From positions 1 through 21,498 of the forward strand of contig CAZEJK010000083.1 in NCBI GenBank assembly GCA_964512045.1: a DNA stretch of 21,498 bases, in the 5' to 3' direction. This document shows positions 8,300 through 15,740 of this stretch, piece by piece. Below the pieces are notes generated by a model. That model was not told where the DNA came from. It did not search any database and saw nothing but the letters and a program-made list of their open reading frames with translations. The DNA comes from CAZEJK01 sp964512045 (lineage in GTDB: Bacteria; Acidobacteriota; Thermoanaerobaculia; Thermoanaerobaculales; Sulfomarinibacteraceae). The position numbers and the translations under genes are program-made. Position 1 is the first letter of the stretch, and each line of letters begins with the position of its first letter.

Positions 8300-9887
8300 C
8301 GCCGAGACCAAATCCAGGCGCTTCGAGGAGCCCTCGGAGCTCGAGGCTGAGGACACGCTCTCTGGCGGCGGTCGCCTGATCCTTCTGGCGTCCGTGTTCG
8401 TCGTCGCCGCGGCGGGGCTCGTCTACGAGCTGGTCGCGGGAGCGGTCTCCAGCTACCTCATCGGCGACGCCGTCACCCAGTTCTCGCTGGTCATCGGCGT
8501 GTTCCTGTCGTCGATGGGGATCGGCTCGTTTCTGGCCAAGTTCGTCCGCCGTCGCCTGCTGCACACGTTCGTCGCGGTGGAGATCGTGGTCGGTCTGATC
8601 GGTGGCGCCAGCTCGATGGTGATGCTGACGGTTGGAGCCTTCCTGCCGACCATGTTCTCGGTGGTCTTCTACTCCATGTGCATCATCATCGGCGTGCTGG
8701 TCGGGATCGAGATCCCCTTGCTCGTGCGCCTCGTGCGCGCTGCCGGTGGGGTGTCGGCCGCTGTCAGCGATGTGCTCGCCCTGGACTATCTCGGAGCGCT
8801 CGCAGGAGCGGTGCTGTTTCCCCTGGTGGTGCTGCCCTGGCTCGGGATCGGTCGAGCGTCCGTGGTGTTCGGGGTGCTCAACCTGGTGGTGGCGGCGGCC
8901 GGAGTGACCCTCCTGCCGGGCGCTCGACGTGGGCTGATCGCGGGGCTCGCCGCGTCGACGATGATTCTCTTCGCGCTGTTCGGCACCTCGAGCAGGGTGG
9001 TCACCTTCCTCGAGGACCTGCTGTACGACGACGCCATCATCTACGCCACCGATACCCGCTACCAGCGGATCGTCATCACCCGCTGGCGGGACGATGTTCG
9101 GCTGTATCTGAACGGCCATCTGCAGTTCAGCTCCGTGGACGAGGCCCGCTACCACGAGCCGCTGGTCATCCCGGCGATGGAGGCGTGCCCCCGGCCCCGG
9201 TCAGTGCTGGTGCTCGGCGGCGGCGACGGCATGGCGGTGCGCGAGGTGCTCAAGTACCCCGTGGAGACGGTGACCCTGGTCGATATCGACCCAGTGATGA
9301 CGCGTCTCGGCCGTGAGCGCCCGGAGCTGGTGGCGCTGAACGGGGGGGCGCTCGACGACCCGAGGGTGCGCGTGGTCACGACGGACGCGATGCGGTTCCT
9401 GTCTGAGGACCGGGAGCTGTACGACGTCATCATCGCCGACCTGCCGGATCCGAGCAGCGCAGCACTCGGCAAGCTGTACTCCGACGCGTTCTACGCGCTG
9501 GCGGCCCACCGGCTGGCTGCCGGTGGGGTGCTGGTCACCCACGCCACGTCACCGTTTTACGCCCGACAGGCGTTCTGGTGCATCGTTGCGTCGATCGAGG
9601 CAGCCGTGGCCGAGGACCATCCGGCAGGGCCGCTCGAGACGGTGCCGTATCACGTGAACGTGCCGTCGTTCGGCGAGTGGGGGTTCGTGCTCGCCAGCCG
9701 TTGGGCCGTGCAGTGGGATGCACTGGCACCGTCGGTGCCGACGCGGTTCCTGACCGCCGATGTTCTCCATGGCATGGACGCATTCGGGCTGGACATGCAA
9801 CGTCCGGAGGACGTGCCGATAAACCGTCTCGGCAACCCGGTTCTCGACACCCTCTACCGCAGCGGCTGGAAGCGCTTCAACGAGTAG
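8292..9887 (+). CDS. speE: Multi-pass membrane protein with C-terminal spermidine synthase (aminopropyltransferase) domain
   Basis: 531 aa. An acidic N-terminus (1-28) is followed by about seven hydrophobic helices (about 29-236) and a cytoplasmic aminopropyltransferase domain (about 250-500). Typical motifs are YQRIVI, DEARYHEPL (Y287-E289), the nucleotide loop LGGGDG (308-313), VDIDP (330-334) and DLPDP, whose D383 and D386 match the catalytic Asp pair of spermidine synthases. The donor should be decarboxylated AdoMet from SpeD; the acceptor may be putrescine or another amine. The start is a TTG (8292-8294) overlapping the DUF350 stop, with no clear ribosome site, so translation probably depends on the upstream gene. 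The next possible start (a GTG near 8394) would remove part of the first helix. Membrane-fused spermidine synthases are known in other bacteria, but their product is often not established. Confidence 0.9.
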   Translation: MSDAETKSRRFEEPSELEAEDTLSGGGRLILLASVFVVAAAGLVYELVAGAVSSYLIGDAVTQFSLVIGVFLSSMGIGSFLAKFVRRRLLHTFVAVEIVVGLIGGASSMVMLTVGAFLPTMFSVVFYSMCIIIGVLVGIEIPLLVRLVRAAGGVSAAVSDVLALDYLGALAGAVLFPLVVLPWLGIGRASVVFGVLNLVVAAAGVTLLPGARRGLIAGLAASTMILFALFGTSSRVVTFLEDLLYDDAIIYATDTRYQRIVITRWRDDVRLYLNGHLQFSSVDEARYHEPLVIPAMEACPRPRSVLVLGGGDGMAVREVLKYPVETVTLVDIDPVMTRLGRERPELVALNGGALDDPRVRVVTTDAMRFLSEDRELYDVIIADLPDPSSAALGKLYSDAFYALAAHRLAAGGVLVTHATSPFYARQAFWCIVASIEAAVAEDHPAGPLETVPYHVNVPSFGEWGFVLASRWAVQWDALAPSVPTRFLTADVLHGMDAFGLDMQRPEDVPINRLGNPVLDTLYRSGWKRFNE

Positions 9888-9927
9888 GCGGCGCGATCAC
9901 CGCGCAACCGCTCAGCTTAGGTGGGGT

Positions 9928-10029
9928 TCAGTTGCTCTCGCCGATGATCTCGTCGACGGTCATGGGATCGGCGCACGGCGCGCGCGAGCAGTAGTACCAG
10001 ACAGTGCCGTAGCATCGGCACACGTTCTG
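9928..10029 (-). CDS. C-terminal fragment of a Cys-rich protein, cut by the 100-N gap
   Basis: 33 codons and a TGA stop are visible: QNVCRCYGTVWYYCSRAPC followed by ADPMTVDEIIGESN. Thirty of 33 codons end in G or C, as in the other genes here, while the alternative frame read straight through the gap has many A/T third positions, so this is the coding frame. Four cysteines in 17 residues suggest disulfides or metal binding. It may be the true end of the protease gene on the other side of the gap or the end of a separate gene. It faces the speD operon end-on, 40 bases apart. Confidence 0.55.
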   Translation of the reverse strand, partial: QNVCRCYGTVWYYCSRAPCADPMTVDEIIGESN

Positions 10030-10129
10030 NNNNNNNNNNNNNNNNNNNNNNNNNNNNNNNNNNNNNNNNNNNNNNNNNNNNNNNNNNNNNNNNNNNNNNN
10101 NNNNNNNNNNNNNNNNNNNNNNNNNNNNN
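10030..10129. other. Assembly gap of 100 Ns
   Basis: Exactly 100 unknown bases, the usual placeholder for a gap of unknown size. It interrupts the protease gene, and the coding frames on its two sides do not match at this length. Confidence 0.99.
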
Positions 10130-11453
10130 TGTTGTCGATGGTCACCGAGCTGTTCGCGTCTTTCCGTAGCGAGACGTTGCCAGCGATATCCCCGAGCTGC
10201 TGCTTGCCCGATCGACTCGCAGCGTAGTCCGAGAGGCTGGCGTCGTCCGCGAGGATCTTTCGGTCGGCCATCATCGCGGTGGGGTCGCGGTCGGACTCGA
10301 GCGTCGCCACCTCACCGAGGCGCACTGGATCGAGTCGGAACCTCCTGGCGAAGCTGGCGTCCGCCGTCGTGCCGTGGCTGGTCACGGTGACGGAGTAGCT
10401 CTCGGCCGGCTGTGCGTTCGCGATCGGCTCAGGGACGTCGAGGGTGGCCTGGTAGGTGCCGTCTGCGGCCGGAGCGAAGGATGTCTCGACGGTGGGCACG
10501 TCGGCTCCTTCCAGCCGAGCCGTCAACCTGGCCCCGTCGAGGTTGACGAGCAGCGGCTGTGCGGTCACAACGATCGGCTGGGGTGGGAAGTAGACCACGG
10601 TGGGCTTGAAGCGGAGGCGAACTCCGTTGCGCACGGTGAACTGTCGCAGCACCGCCGGTGCGATGATGAAGCCCACCCCGTCGGCGCCGCTGATCCTGGC
10701 GCGGGCAACGCCCAGCAGGCGGCCGTTCTCGTCGAGCGCCGGCCCGCCGGAGTTTCCGGGGTTGAGGGCGGCGTCGGTCTGCAGGGTGCGGAGCGCTCCG
10801 TTGTCGTCGTGACGGAGGGAGGAGACATGTCCGATCGACACCGAGGCCTCCGGGCTCGCACCTTCGACGGTTCGTTCCACAGTGAGTGCGTCGCCGAACG
10901 GGAACCCGACGAACCACATCTGCTGCGTCAGCTCGGGTGTTCCGAGCTTCTCCAGCGAGATGAAGGACTCGGGGTTGTGCGAGACCTTCAGCAGCGCGAG
11001 ATCGGAGTCACGGTCTCGGCTCACGACCTTCGTCGGCAAGGTGATCTCGTCAGGCATGCCGGAGTTCACGACGACCTCGATGTCGATGATCGTGGTGTTG
11101 GCCTCTCGCCATTGCCCGAAGATCGGCGCCTGGATCTGCTCGGCGATGACGTGCCAGTTGGTCAGGATGTATCCGTCCGAGTGGACGAAGAACCCTGTGC
11201 CGCTCGTCGGCAGATGTGTCCCCATGTACACCCGCTGGACGCGGATCAGGACCACCGCCTGGGTTGCGTTGGTCAGGGTTGCGGGAGCGATACGGCCGGC
11301 GAAGAGAGTACCTTCGATGAGTAGCAGCACGATGGCGCCGGCTCCGACGCTACGCCACCACCTGCCCTCGGCCAAGGGCTCGAGGAGTCTTCGGATCGTG
11401 TCGGAAGTGCTCCGGCGAGCTCGGTCCTGACACTGCAGGATGTAGTGACCCAT
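10130..11453 (-). CDS. Membrane-anchored trypsin-like serine protease, HtrA class (3' end lost in gap)
   Basis: 441 codons are visible. A cytoplasmic basic start is followed by one membrane helix (about 38-54), then a chymotrypsin-fold protease with the full triad: H101 in LTNWHVIAE, D151 in RDSDLALLKV, S235 in NPGNSGGP. The active domain should therefore lie in the periplasm. Residues about 275-435 are beta-rich, with no PDZ domain visible, unlike DegP/DegS. The region may be one or two Ig-like domains. The ATG (11451-11453) has AGGGAG about ten bases upstream and a promoter candidate further up. The gene runs into the 100-N gap, so its C-terminus is unknown. Likely role: envelope protein quality control or regulated proteolysis. 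Confidence 0.88.
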
Positions 11454-11486
11454 GTCTGAGCAGCTCCCTCAGCTCGATGAGCCTCC

Positions 11487-11515
11487 AGGATATTCGAACT
11501 GGACGGGTCCTGCAA
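11487..11515 (-). promoter_or_regulatory. Candidate promoter of the protease gene
   Basis: On the minus strand TTGCAG (11510-11515) and TATCCT (11487-11492) are separated by exactly 17 bases. Matches to the sigma-70 consensus are three and four of six. Transcription would start near 11480 and give a leader of about 27 bases. It lies in the 141-base space after mscS and suggests the protease is transcribed separately. Confidence 0.4.
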
Positions 11516-11594
11516 CGGCGCCACGGCTCCTGGTCACATTCCGCTGATGGCCGAGGGAGCTCACAGCTCAGGACGCAGCACTGGGAGCTCGGCG

Positions 11595-12419
11595 CTACGC
11601 CGCATCCCCATGCTGGTACATGTGCACATCGCGCTGCGGGAACGGGATCGAGCAGCCGGCGTCCTCGAGAGCTTCCTTGAGCGACCGGGTCAGCTCGAAG
11701 CGAGTGGGCCAGTAGTCCGACGTGGCCACCCACGGACGAGCGATGATGTTGACCGACGAGTCGCCCAGCTCGGAGACCGCGATCTGCGGCTCGGGGGCGG
11801 CGAGAACGTTCGGGTGGGCGGTTACCACTCTGGTGATCGTGTCGAGTGCCACACCGATGTCGTCGTTGTAAGCAATCCCCATCACCAGATCGAGCCGCCG
11901 GGTGTCGTTGCCGGTGTAGTTCTTGATGATCGAGCCGTACACCTGCGAGTTCGGGACCACGATCTTGACGTTGTCCGGGCTGGTCATGGTGGTGGAGAAG
12001 ATGGCGATCTCCTCGACGGAGCCGGCGGTACCGCCGGCCTCCACGTAGTCGCCGACCTTGAACGGCCGGAAGATCAGCAGCATGACGCCGGCGGCGAAGT
12101 TGGACAGGGTGCCCTGGAGGGCGAGACCGACGGCGAGACCGGCAGCACCGAGCACGGCCACCAGCGAGGCGGTGGGGATGCCGAAGATGCCGAGCACCGC
12201 GATGACCACGATCGCGACGACCAGGTAGTAGACCAGGCTGGACACGAACGGGACCAGCGTGTTGTCCATCTTGGCTCGCTCGAGGAGCTTGCGAACGGAG
12301 CGCCGGATCATGCCGGCGATGATCCGACCGAGGATCAGGACGGCGATGGCGCCGACGACCTTGAGGCCCCACTGGGTGACGAGCTCGTTGATGGTGGTGA
12401 TGATCTGCTGGGCGTCCAT
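11595..12419 (-). CDS. mscS: Small-conductance mechanosensitive channel MscS
   Basis: 274 aa, close to E. coli MscS (286 aa). Three membrane helices lie at about 18-38, 58-80 and 86-118. The last is the pore helix, with the Gly/Ala-rich run LGAAGLAVGLALQGTLSNFA. The family beta domain follows (FRPFKVGDYVEAGGTAGSVEEI, VVPNSQVYGSIIKNYT) and a C-terminal alpha/beta domain ending in IPFPQRDVHM. It opens when membrane tension rises and releases solutes during hypo-osmotic shock. The ATG follows GGAGGAG by seven bases. It lies 124 bases after the last efflux permease gene on the same strand, so it could be read through from that operon or have its own promoter; I see no strong promoter or terminator in the space. 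Confidence 0.95.
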   Translation of the reverse strand: MDAQQIITTINELVTQWGLKVVGAIAVLILGRIIAGMIRRSVRKLLERAKMDNTLVPFVSSLVYYLVVAIVVIAVLGIFGIPTASLVAVLGAAGLAVGLALQGTLSNFAAGVMLLIFRPFKVGDYVEAGGTAGSVEEIAIFSTTMTSPDNVKIVVPNSQVYGSIIKNYTGNDTRRLDLVMGIAYNDDIGVALDTITRVVTAHPNVLAAPEPQIAVSELGDSSVNIIARPWVATSDYWPTRFELTRSLKEALEDAGCSIPFPQRDVHMYQHGDAA

Positions 12420-12543
12420 GGCGGTACTCCTCCTCCGGTTGTCGCTGACTGTCTCTCGCCTCCAAGGGAGTTCGGAGGACGAGCATGTCGTTGTGCATTC
12501 GGCTATCGGAACTGTACCACCGGTCCTGTCGATTCCCGAGGGG

Positions 12544-13641
12544 TCACCCGAGCTGGCGTCGGAAGCGGAGTCGAGCGAAGGTGAGCAGCAGAACCCCCAG
12601 CCCCAGCATCGCCAGGCCCTGCGGCCAGAGCACCTCGAGCCCGACGCCCTTGAGGAACACGCCGCGCAGCACAGTCACGTAGTAGCGGAGCGGGATCGCG
12701 TAGGTGATCCACTGGAACAGCTGCGGCATGTTCTGGATGGGGAAGATGAACCCGGACAGGTAGATCTGGGGGAGCATGAACACCAACGTGGCGATCATCA
12801 TCGCCTGCTGCTGGGTGCGCGCCAGCGTGGAGACGAGCAGCCCGAGGCCGAGGGTGCAGAGGATGAACGGTACCGTCAGCAGCGCCAGGACCCCTGCCGG
12901 TCCGCGGAGTGGGACGTCGAACCAGAGGAGCACCACCGGCAATGCGGTGCAGATCTCGACGATGCCGACGAAAGCGTACGGGACGAGCTTGCCGAAGATG
13001 ATCGTCACCGGCGACAGCGGAGTGACCAGAATCTGCTCCATGGTGCCCACCTCGCCCTCGCGCACCAGGGCCATCGAGCTGAGCACCATCGTCATCACCA
13101 TGATGATCATCGCCAGGACGCCCGGCACCATGAACATCCGGCTGAGCAGATCGGGGTTGTACAGCACCTTCGGCCGGAGCTCGAGGATCGGTGGGGGCGT
13201 GCCGGCGGGCGAAGGAAGCGACGCGACCACACCCTCGGCGTAGCCCAGGGCGAGCCCGGCCACCATGGCGTTGGCGCCGTCGGCGATCACCTGGACCTCG
13301 GACGCGGCCCCTGCTTTTCGGGCGGCAGCGAAACCCTCCGGGATCGACAGGGCGAGCCGGGCCTCGCCGGCGTCGAGGAGCTGGTGGAGCTGGCTCTGGT
13401 CGGAAACCGTGGCGAGATGCCGAAAGTACGGCGAGGCGTCAAACCGGAGGATCAGATCGCGGCTAGCGGGCGTGTGGTCGGCATCGAGCACCGCCAGCTC
13501 GACGCGCTGGACGTCGGTGGTGGCGGCGTAGCCGAGGACGATGAGCTGGATGACCGGCGCCACGAACAGGATCGGCAGGATCTTCGGGTCGCGCCGGAGC
13601 TGGTGGAGCTCCTTGACGATGACGGCGAGCAGGGTGCGCAT
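12544..13641 (-). CDS. ABC-2 type transporter permease (YbhR-like)
   Basis: 365 aa with the ABC-2 permease layout: one N-terminal helix (about 22-42), a large extracytoplasmic region (about 45-170), then five helices. Recognisable family stretches are KELHQLRRDPKILP at the start, GEVGTMEQILVTPLSP in the cytoplasmic loop before helix 3, and LSGFIFPIQNMP followed by IPLRYYVTVLRGVFLKG near the end. It has AAGGAG nine bases before the ATG (13639-13641) and lies 18 bases after the stop of the other permease gene. With that protein it should form the membrane channel of a two-permease exporter driven by the two ATPases upstream. The substrate is unknown; relatives are linked to drug and cation efflux. 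Confidence 0.93.
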   Translation of the reverse strand: MRTLLAVIVKELHQLRRDPKILPILFVAPVIQLIVLGYAATTDVQRVELAVLDADHTPASRDLILRFDASPYFRHLATVSDQSQLHQLLDAGEARLALSIPEGFAAARKAGAASEVQVIADGANAMVAGLALGYAEGVVASLPSPAGTPPPILELRPKVLYNPDLLSRMFMVPGVLAMIIMVMTMVLSSMALVREGEVGTMEQILVTPLSPVTIIFGKLVPYAFVGIVEICTALPVVLLWFDVPLRGPAGVLALLTVPFILCTLGLGLLVSTLARTQQQAMMIATLVFMLPQIYLSGFIFPIQNMPQLFQWITYAIPLRYYVTVLRGVFLKGVGLEVLWPQGLAMLGLGVLLLTFARLRFRRQLG

Positions 13642-13659
13642 CGAGACGTTCTCCTTCTG

Positions 13660-14760
13660 CTACAGGCTGCGCAGAGTCCGTACCGTGGCGATGGTCTGGA
13701 CGATCACGGTGTACACCACCAACCCCGCGACCTGCGGCCACCACATCTCGGGCCCGGTGCCCTTGAAGAGGATGTCGCGCAGCGCGGCGATGAAGTAGCG
13801 GGCGGGCACGATGTGGCTGATCCACTGCAGTGCGGTGGGCATCGATGAGATCGGGAAGATGAAGCCGGACAGGAGCAGAGTGGGGAGCATGGCGGAGATG
13901 ATGCCGATCATGAACGCCACCTGCTGAGTGTCGGCGAGGGTCGAGATGAGCACGCCCCACGCGAGCCCGCCGATCAGGAACAGCAGGGTGATCCCGGCGA
14001 GGTGGAGCAGCGAGCCCGTGACCGGGACGCCGAACAGTCCCCACGCCAGGACGAGCGAGCCGACCGCGGAGGTGAACGCCACCAGGAGGTACGGCAGCGT
14101 CTTGCCGATGAGCAGCTCGAACGCCGCCACCGGCGTGGCTCGGAGCGACTCCATCGTGCCGCGTTCCTTCTCGCGCACCACTGCCAGGGCGGTGGCGATC
14201 ACCGACGTGATCATCAGGATGAACGCGAGCAGGCCCGGGACGAGAAAGATGGAGGACTCGAGCTCGGGGTTGTACAGCACGAGCGGCGCCACGGTCGTGC
14301 GTCGGGCCGCGTCCGGCCGCCATCGGATTCCCTCGCCGGTGACCGCCCGTCGGACGTAGGAGAGGATCGTCGAGGCGGTCTGAGCGTCGGCTCCGTCCAG
14401 CAGCAGCTGAACATCGACTGGACGATCCGCCGCCACGTCGCTGGCAAGCCCAGACGGGAGGATCAGCCCGGCCTGGACGGCGCCGGTATCGAGACGTCGC
14501 TGGACCTCGTCCGCACTGTCCAGCACGGCCACGAGCTCGAAGGTGTCGCCGGCGACGAGCTCGTCGACAAGCGCGCGGGAGCGGCTGGAGCGATCGCTGT
14601 CGACGACGGCGAGCCGGATGTGCTCCACATCGAACGACAGCGCGAAACCGTAGATCAGGAGCAGGACGATCGGCATCGCCAGCAGCGTGGCGACGGTCCG
14701 CCAGTCGCGCGCGAGCTGCAGGAGCTCCTTGACGGTGATTGCCACCAGGCGGCGGATCAT
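13660..14760 (-). CDS. ABC-2 type transporter permease (YbhS-like)
   Basis: 366 aa, a paralogue of the next gene with the same layout: KELLQLARDWRTVATLLAMP at the start, first helix about 22-42, extracytoplasmic domain about 45-175, then five helices. Family stretches are REKERGTMESLRATPVAAFE and LSGFIFPISSMP followed by IVPARYFIAALRDILFKG. The ATG (14758-14760) overlaps the upstream ATPase stop as ATGA, so the two are translationally coupled. The order ATPase, this permease, second permease matches ybhF-ybhS-ybhR of E. coli. Confidence 0.93.
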   Translation of the reverse strand: MIRRLVAITVKELLQLARDWRTVATLLAMPIVLLLIYGFALSFDVEHIRLAVVDSDRSSRSRALVDELVAGDTFELVAVLDSADEVQRRLDTGAVQAGLILPSGLASDVAADRPVDVQLLLDGADAQTASTILSYVRRAVTGEGIRWRPDAARRTTVAPLVLYNPELESSIFLVPGLLAFILMITSVIATALAVVREKERGTMESLRATPVAAFELLIGKTLPYLLVAFTSAVGSLVLAWGLFGVPVTGSLLHLAGITLLFLIGGLAWGVLISTLADTQQVAFMIGIISAMLPTLLLSGFIFPISSMPTALQWISHIVPARYFIAALRDILFKGTGPEMWWPQVAGLVVYTVIVQTIATVRTLRSL

Positions 14761-15740
14761 GCTGCAGCTCCTCGTCTGTCGCCCGGGTCGCTGTTGCGGT
14801 GGATGGTGTGCAAGAACACGTCCTCCAGAGTGGGTCGCACCGCCGTGATGGACGGGTTCGTGACACCGGCGTCGGCAAGCGCGCGGGTGACGGTCTCGCG
14901 GGCGGAGCCCTCGGGGACGAGCACGTGCACGCGGTCGCCGAACAGCGCGGCGTCGAGCACGCCCTCGGCGCCCTCCAGCTGCCTGGCGATGCGAACGGGA
15001 TCGCCGTCTGTGACCTCCACCACCGAGCCCTCGCCGAGCCGGCCGGTCAGCCCCGGAATCGTGTCGAGCGCGAGCAGGCGGCCGCGGTCCATCAGTGCGA
15101 CCCGGTGGCAGCGCTCGGCCTCGTCCATGAAGTGGGTGGTCACGAACACGGTGGTGCCGGAGGCGGCGAGGTCGTCGATCAGATCCCAGAACCGGCGTCG
15201 CATCTGTGGATCGACGCCACCGGTGGGCTCGTCGAGGAACACAACCGGGGGCTCGTGGAGCAGGGCACAGCTCAGTGCGAGTCGCTGGCGGATCCCGCCG
15301 GGAAGATCCCGGACCAGTGCCTTGCGGTGTTGGCCGAGGTCGGTGAGCTCCAGCGCCCAGTCGCGGCGGCGCCTGTAGCGGTCGCCGAACAGCCCGTACG
15401 CACTCGCCCAGAACCGGAGGTTCTCCTCGACTGCGATATCGGTGTACAGCGAGAACCTCTGCGACATGTAGCCGATCCTCCGCTGGACCTCCAGGGGCTC
15501 GGTGGCGATGTCGAAGCCGGCCACGGAGGCCGAGCCGGCCGACGGCGCGAGCAGCCCGCAGAGCATNNNNNNNNNNATCCGGATGGTGGTGGTCTTGCCC
15601 GCTCCGTTGGAGCCGAGGAAGCCGAACACCTCTCCCGGCGCGACCTCGAACGACACGGCGTCGACGGCGGTGAACGCACCGAACACTCGCGTCAGGTCGA
15701 CGGCGGTGACAACGGGATCGGAGCCGGCGCTCACGGTCAC
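14757..15740 (-). CDS. ABC transporter ATPase (matches C-terminal half of YbhF), with a spurious gap
   Basis: 327 codons as assembled, probably 322 amino acids in reality. Walker A is GSNGAGKT (43-50), the Q-loop is YMSQRFSLYTD, the signature is LPGGIRQR rather than LSGGQ, Walker B is VVFLDEPTGGVDP, and the switch histidine is present in TTHFMDEAERC. A 10-N run falls right after KTTTIR. GTG 15738-15740 is taken as start because it overlaps the upstream TolC stop as GTGA; a second GTG two codons later is possible. The LPxG-type signature and the C-terminal part (RPTLEDVFLH) are typical of ATPases paired with ABC-2 permeases. It should pair with the other ATPase of this operon as a heterodimer. 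Confidence 0.93.
   Translation of the reverse strand: MTVSAGSDPVVTAVDLTRVFGAFTAVDAVSFEVAPGEVFGFLGSNGAGKTTTIRXXXXMLCGLLAPSAGSASVAGFDIATEPLEVQRRIGYMSQRFSLYTDIAVEENLRFWASAYGLFGDRYRRRRDWALELTDLGQHRKALVRDLPGGIRQRLALSCALLHEPPVVFLDEPTGGVDPQMRRRFWDLIDDLAASGTTVFVTTHFMDEAERCHRVALMDRGRLLALDTIPGLTGRLGEGSVVEVTDGDPVRIARQLEGAEGVLDAALFGDRVHVLVPEGSARETVTRALADAGVTNPSITAVRPTLEDVFLHTIHRNSDPGDRRGAAA
15567..15576. other. Assembly gap of 10 Ns inside the ABC ATPase gene, probably no sequence missing
   Basis: The flanks read CGGAT on one side and ATGCTC on the other (minus strand). Dropping the Ns and merging the duplicated AT gives CGGATGCTC, which encodes the continuous family sequence TTTIRMLCGLL. The gap therefore looks like a contig join over a short overlap. 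It adds four false codons without shifting the frame. Confidence 0.85.

Noticed and set aside
9891..9905. Hairpin GCGCG-ATCAC-CGCGC as terminator after the transferase gene
   Set aside because: Only a 5-bp stem of simple GC repeats with no T-tract; such stems arise often in GC-rich DNA.
12420..12543. Hairpin and promoter between permease and mscS
   Set aside because: A 5-bp CCTCC/GGAGG stem with a 10-base loop is too weak, and no pair of -35/-10 boxes stood out.
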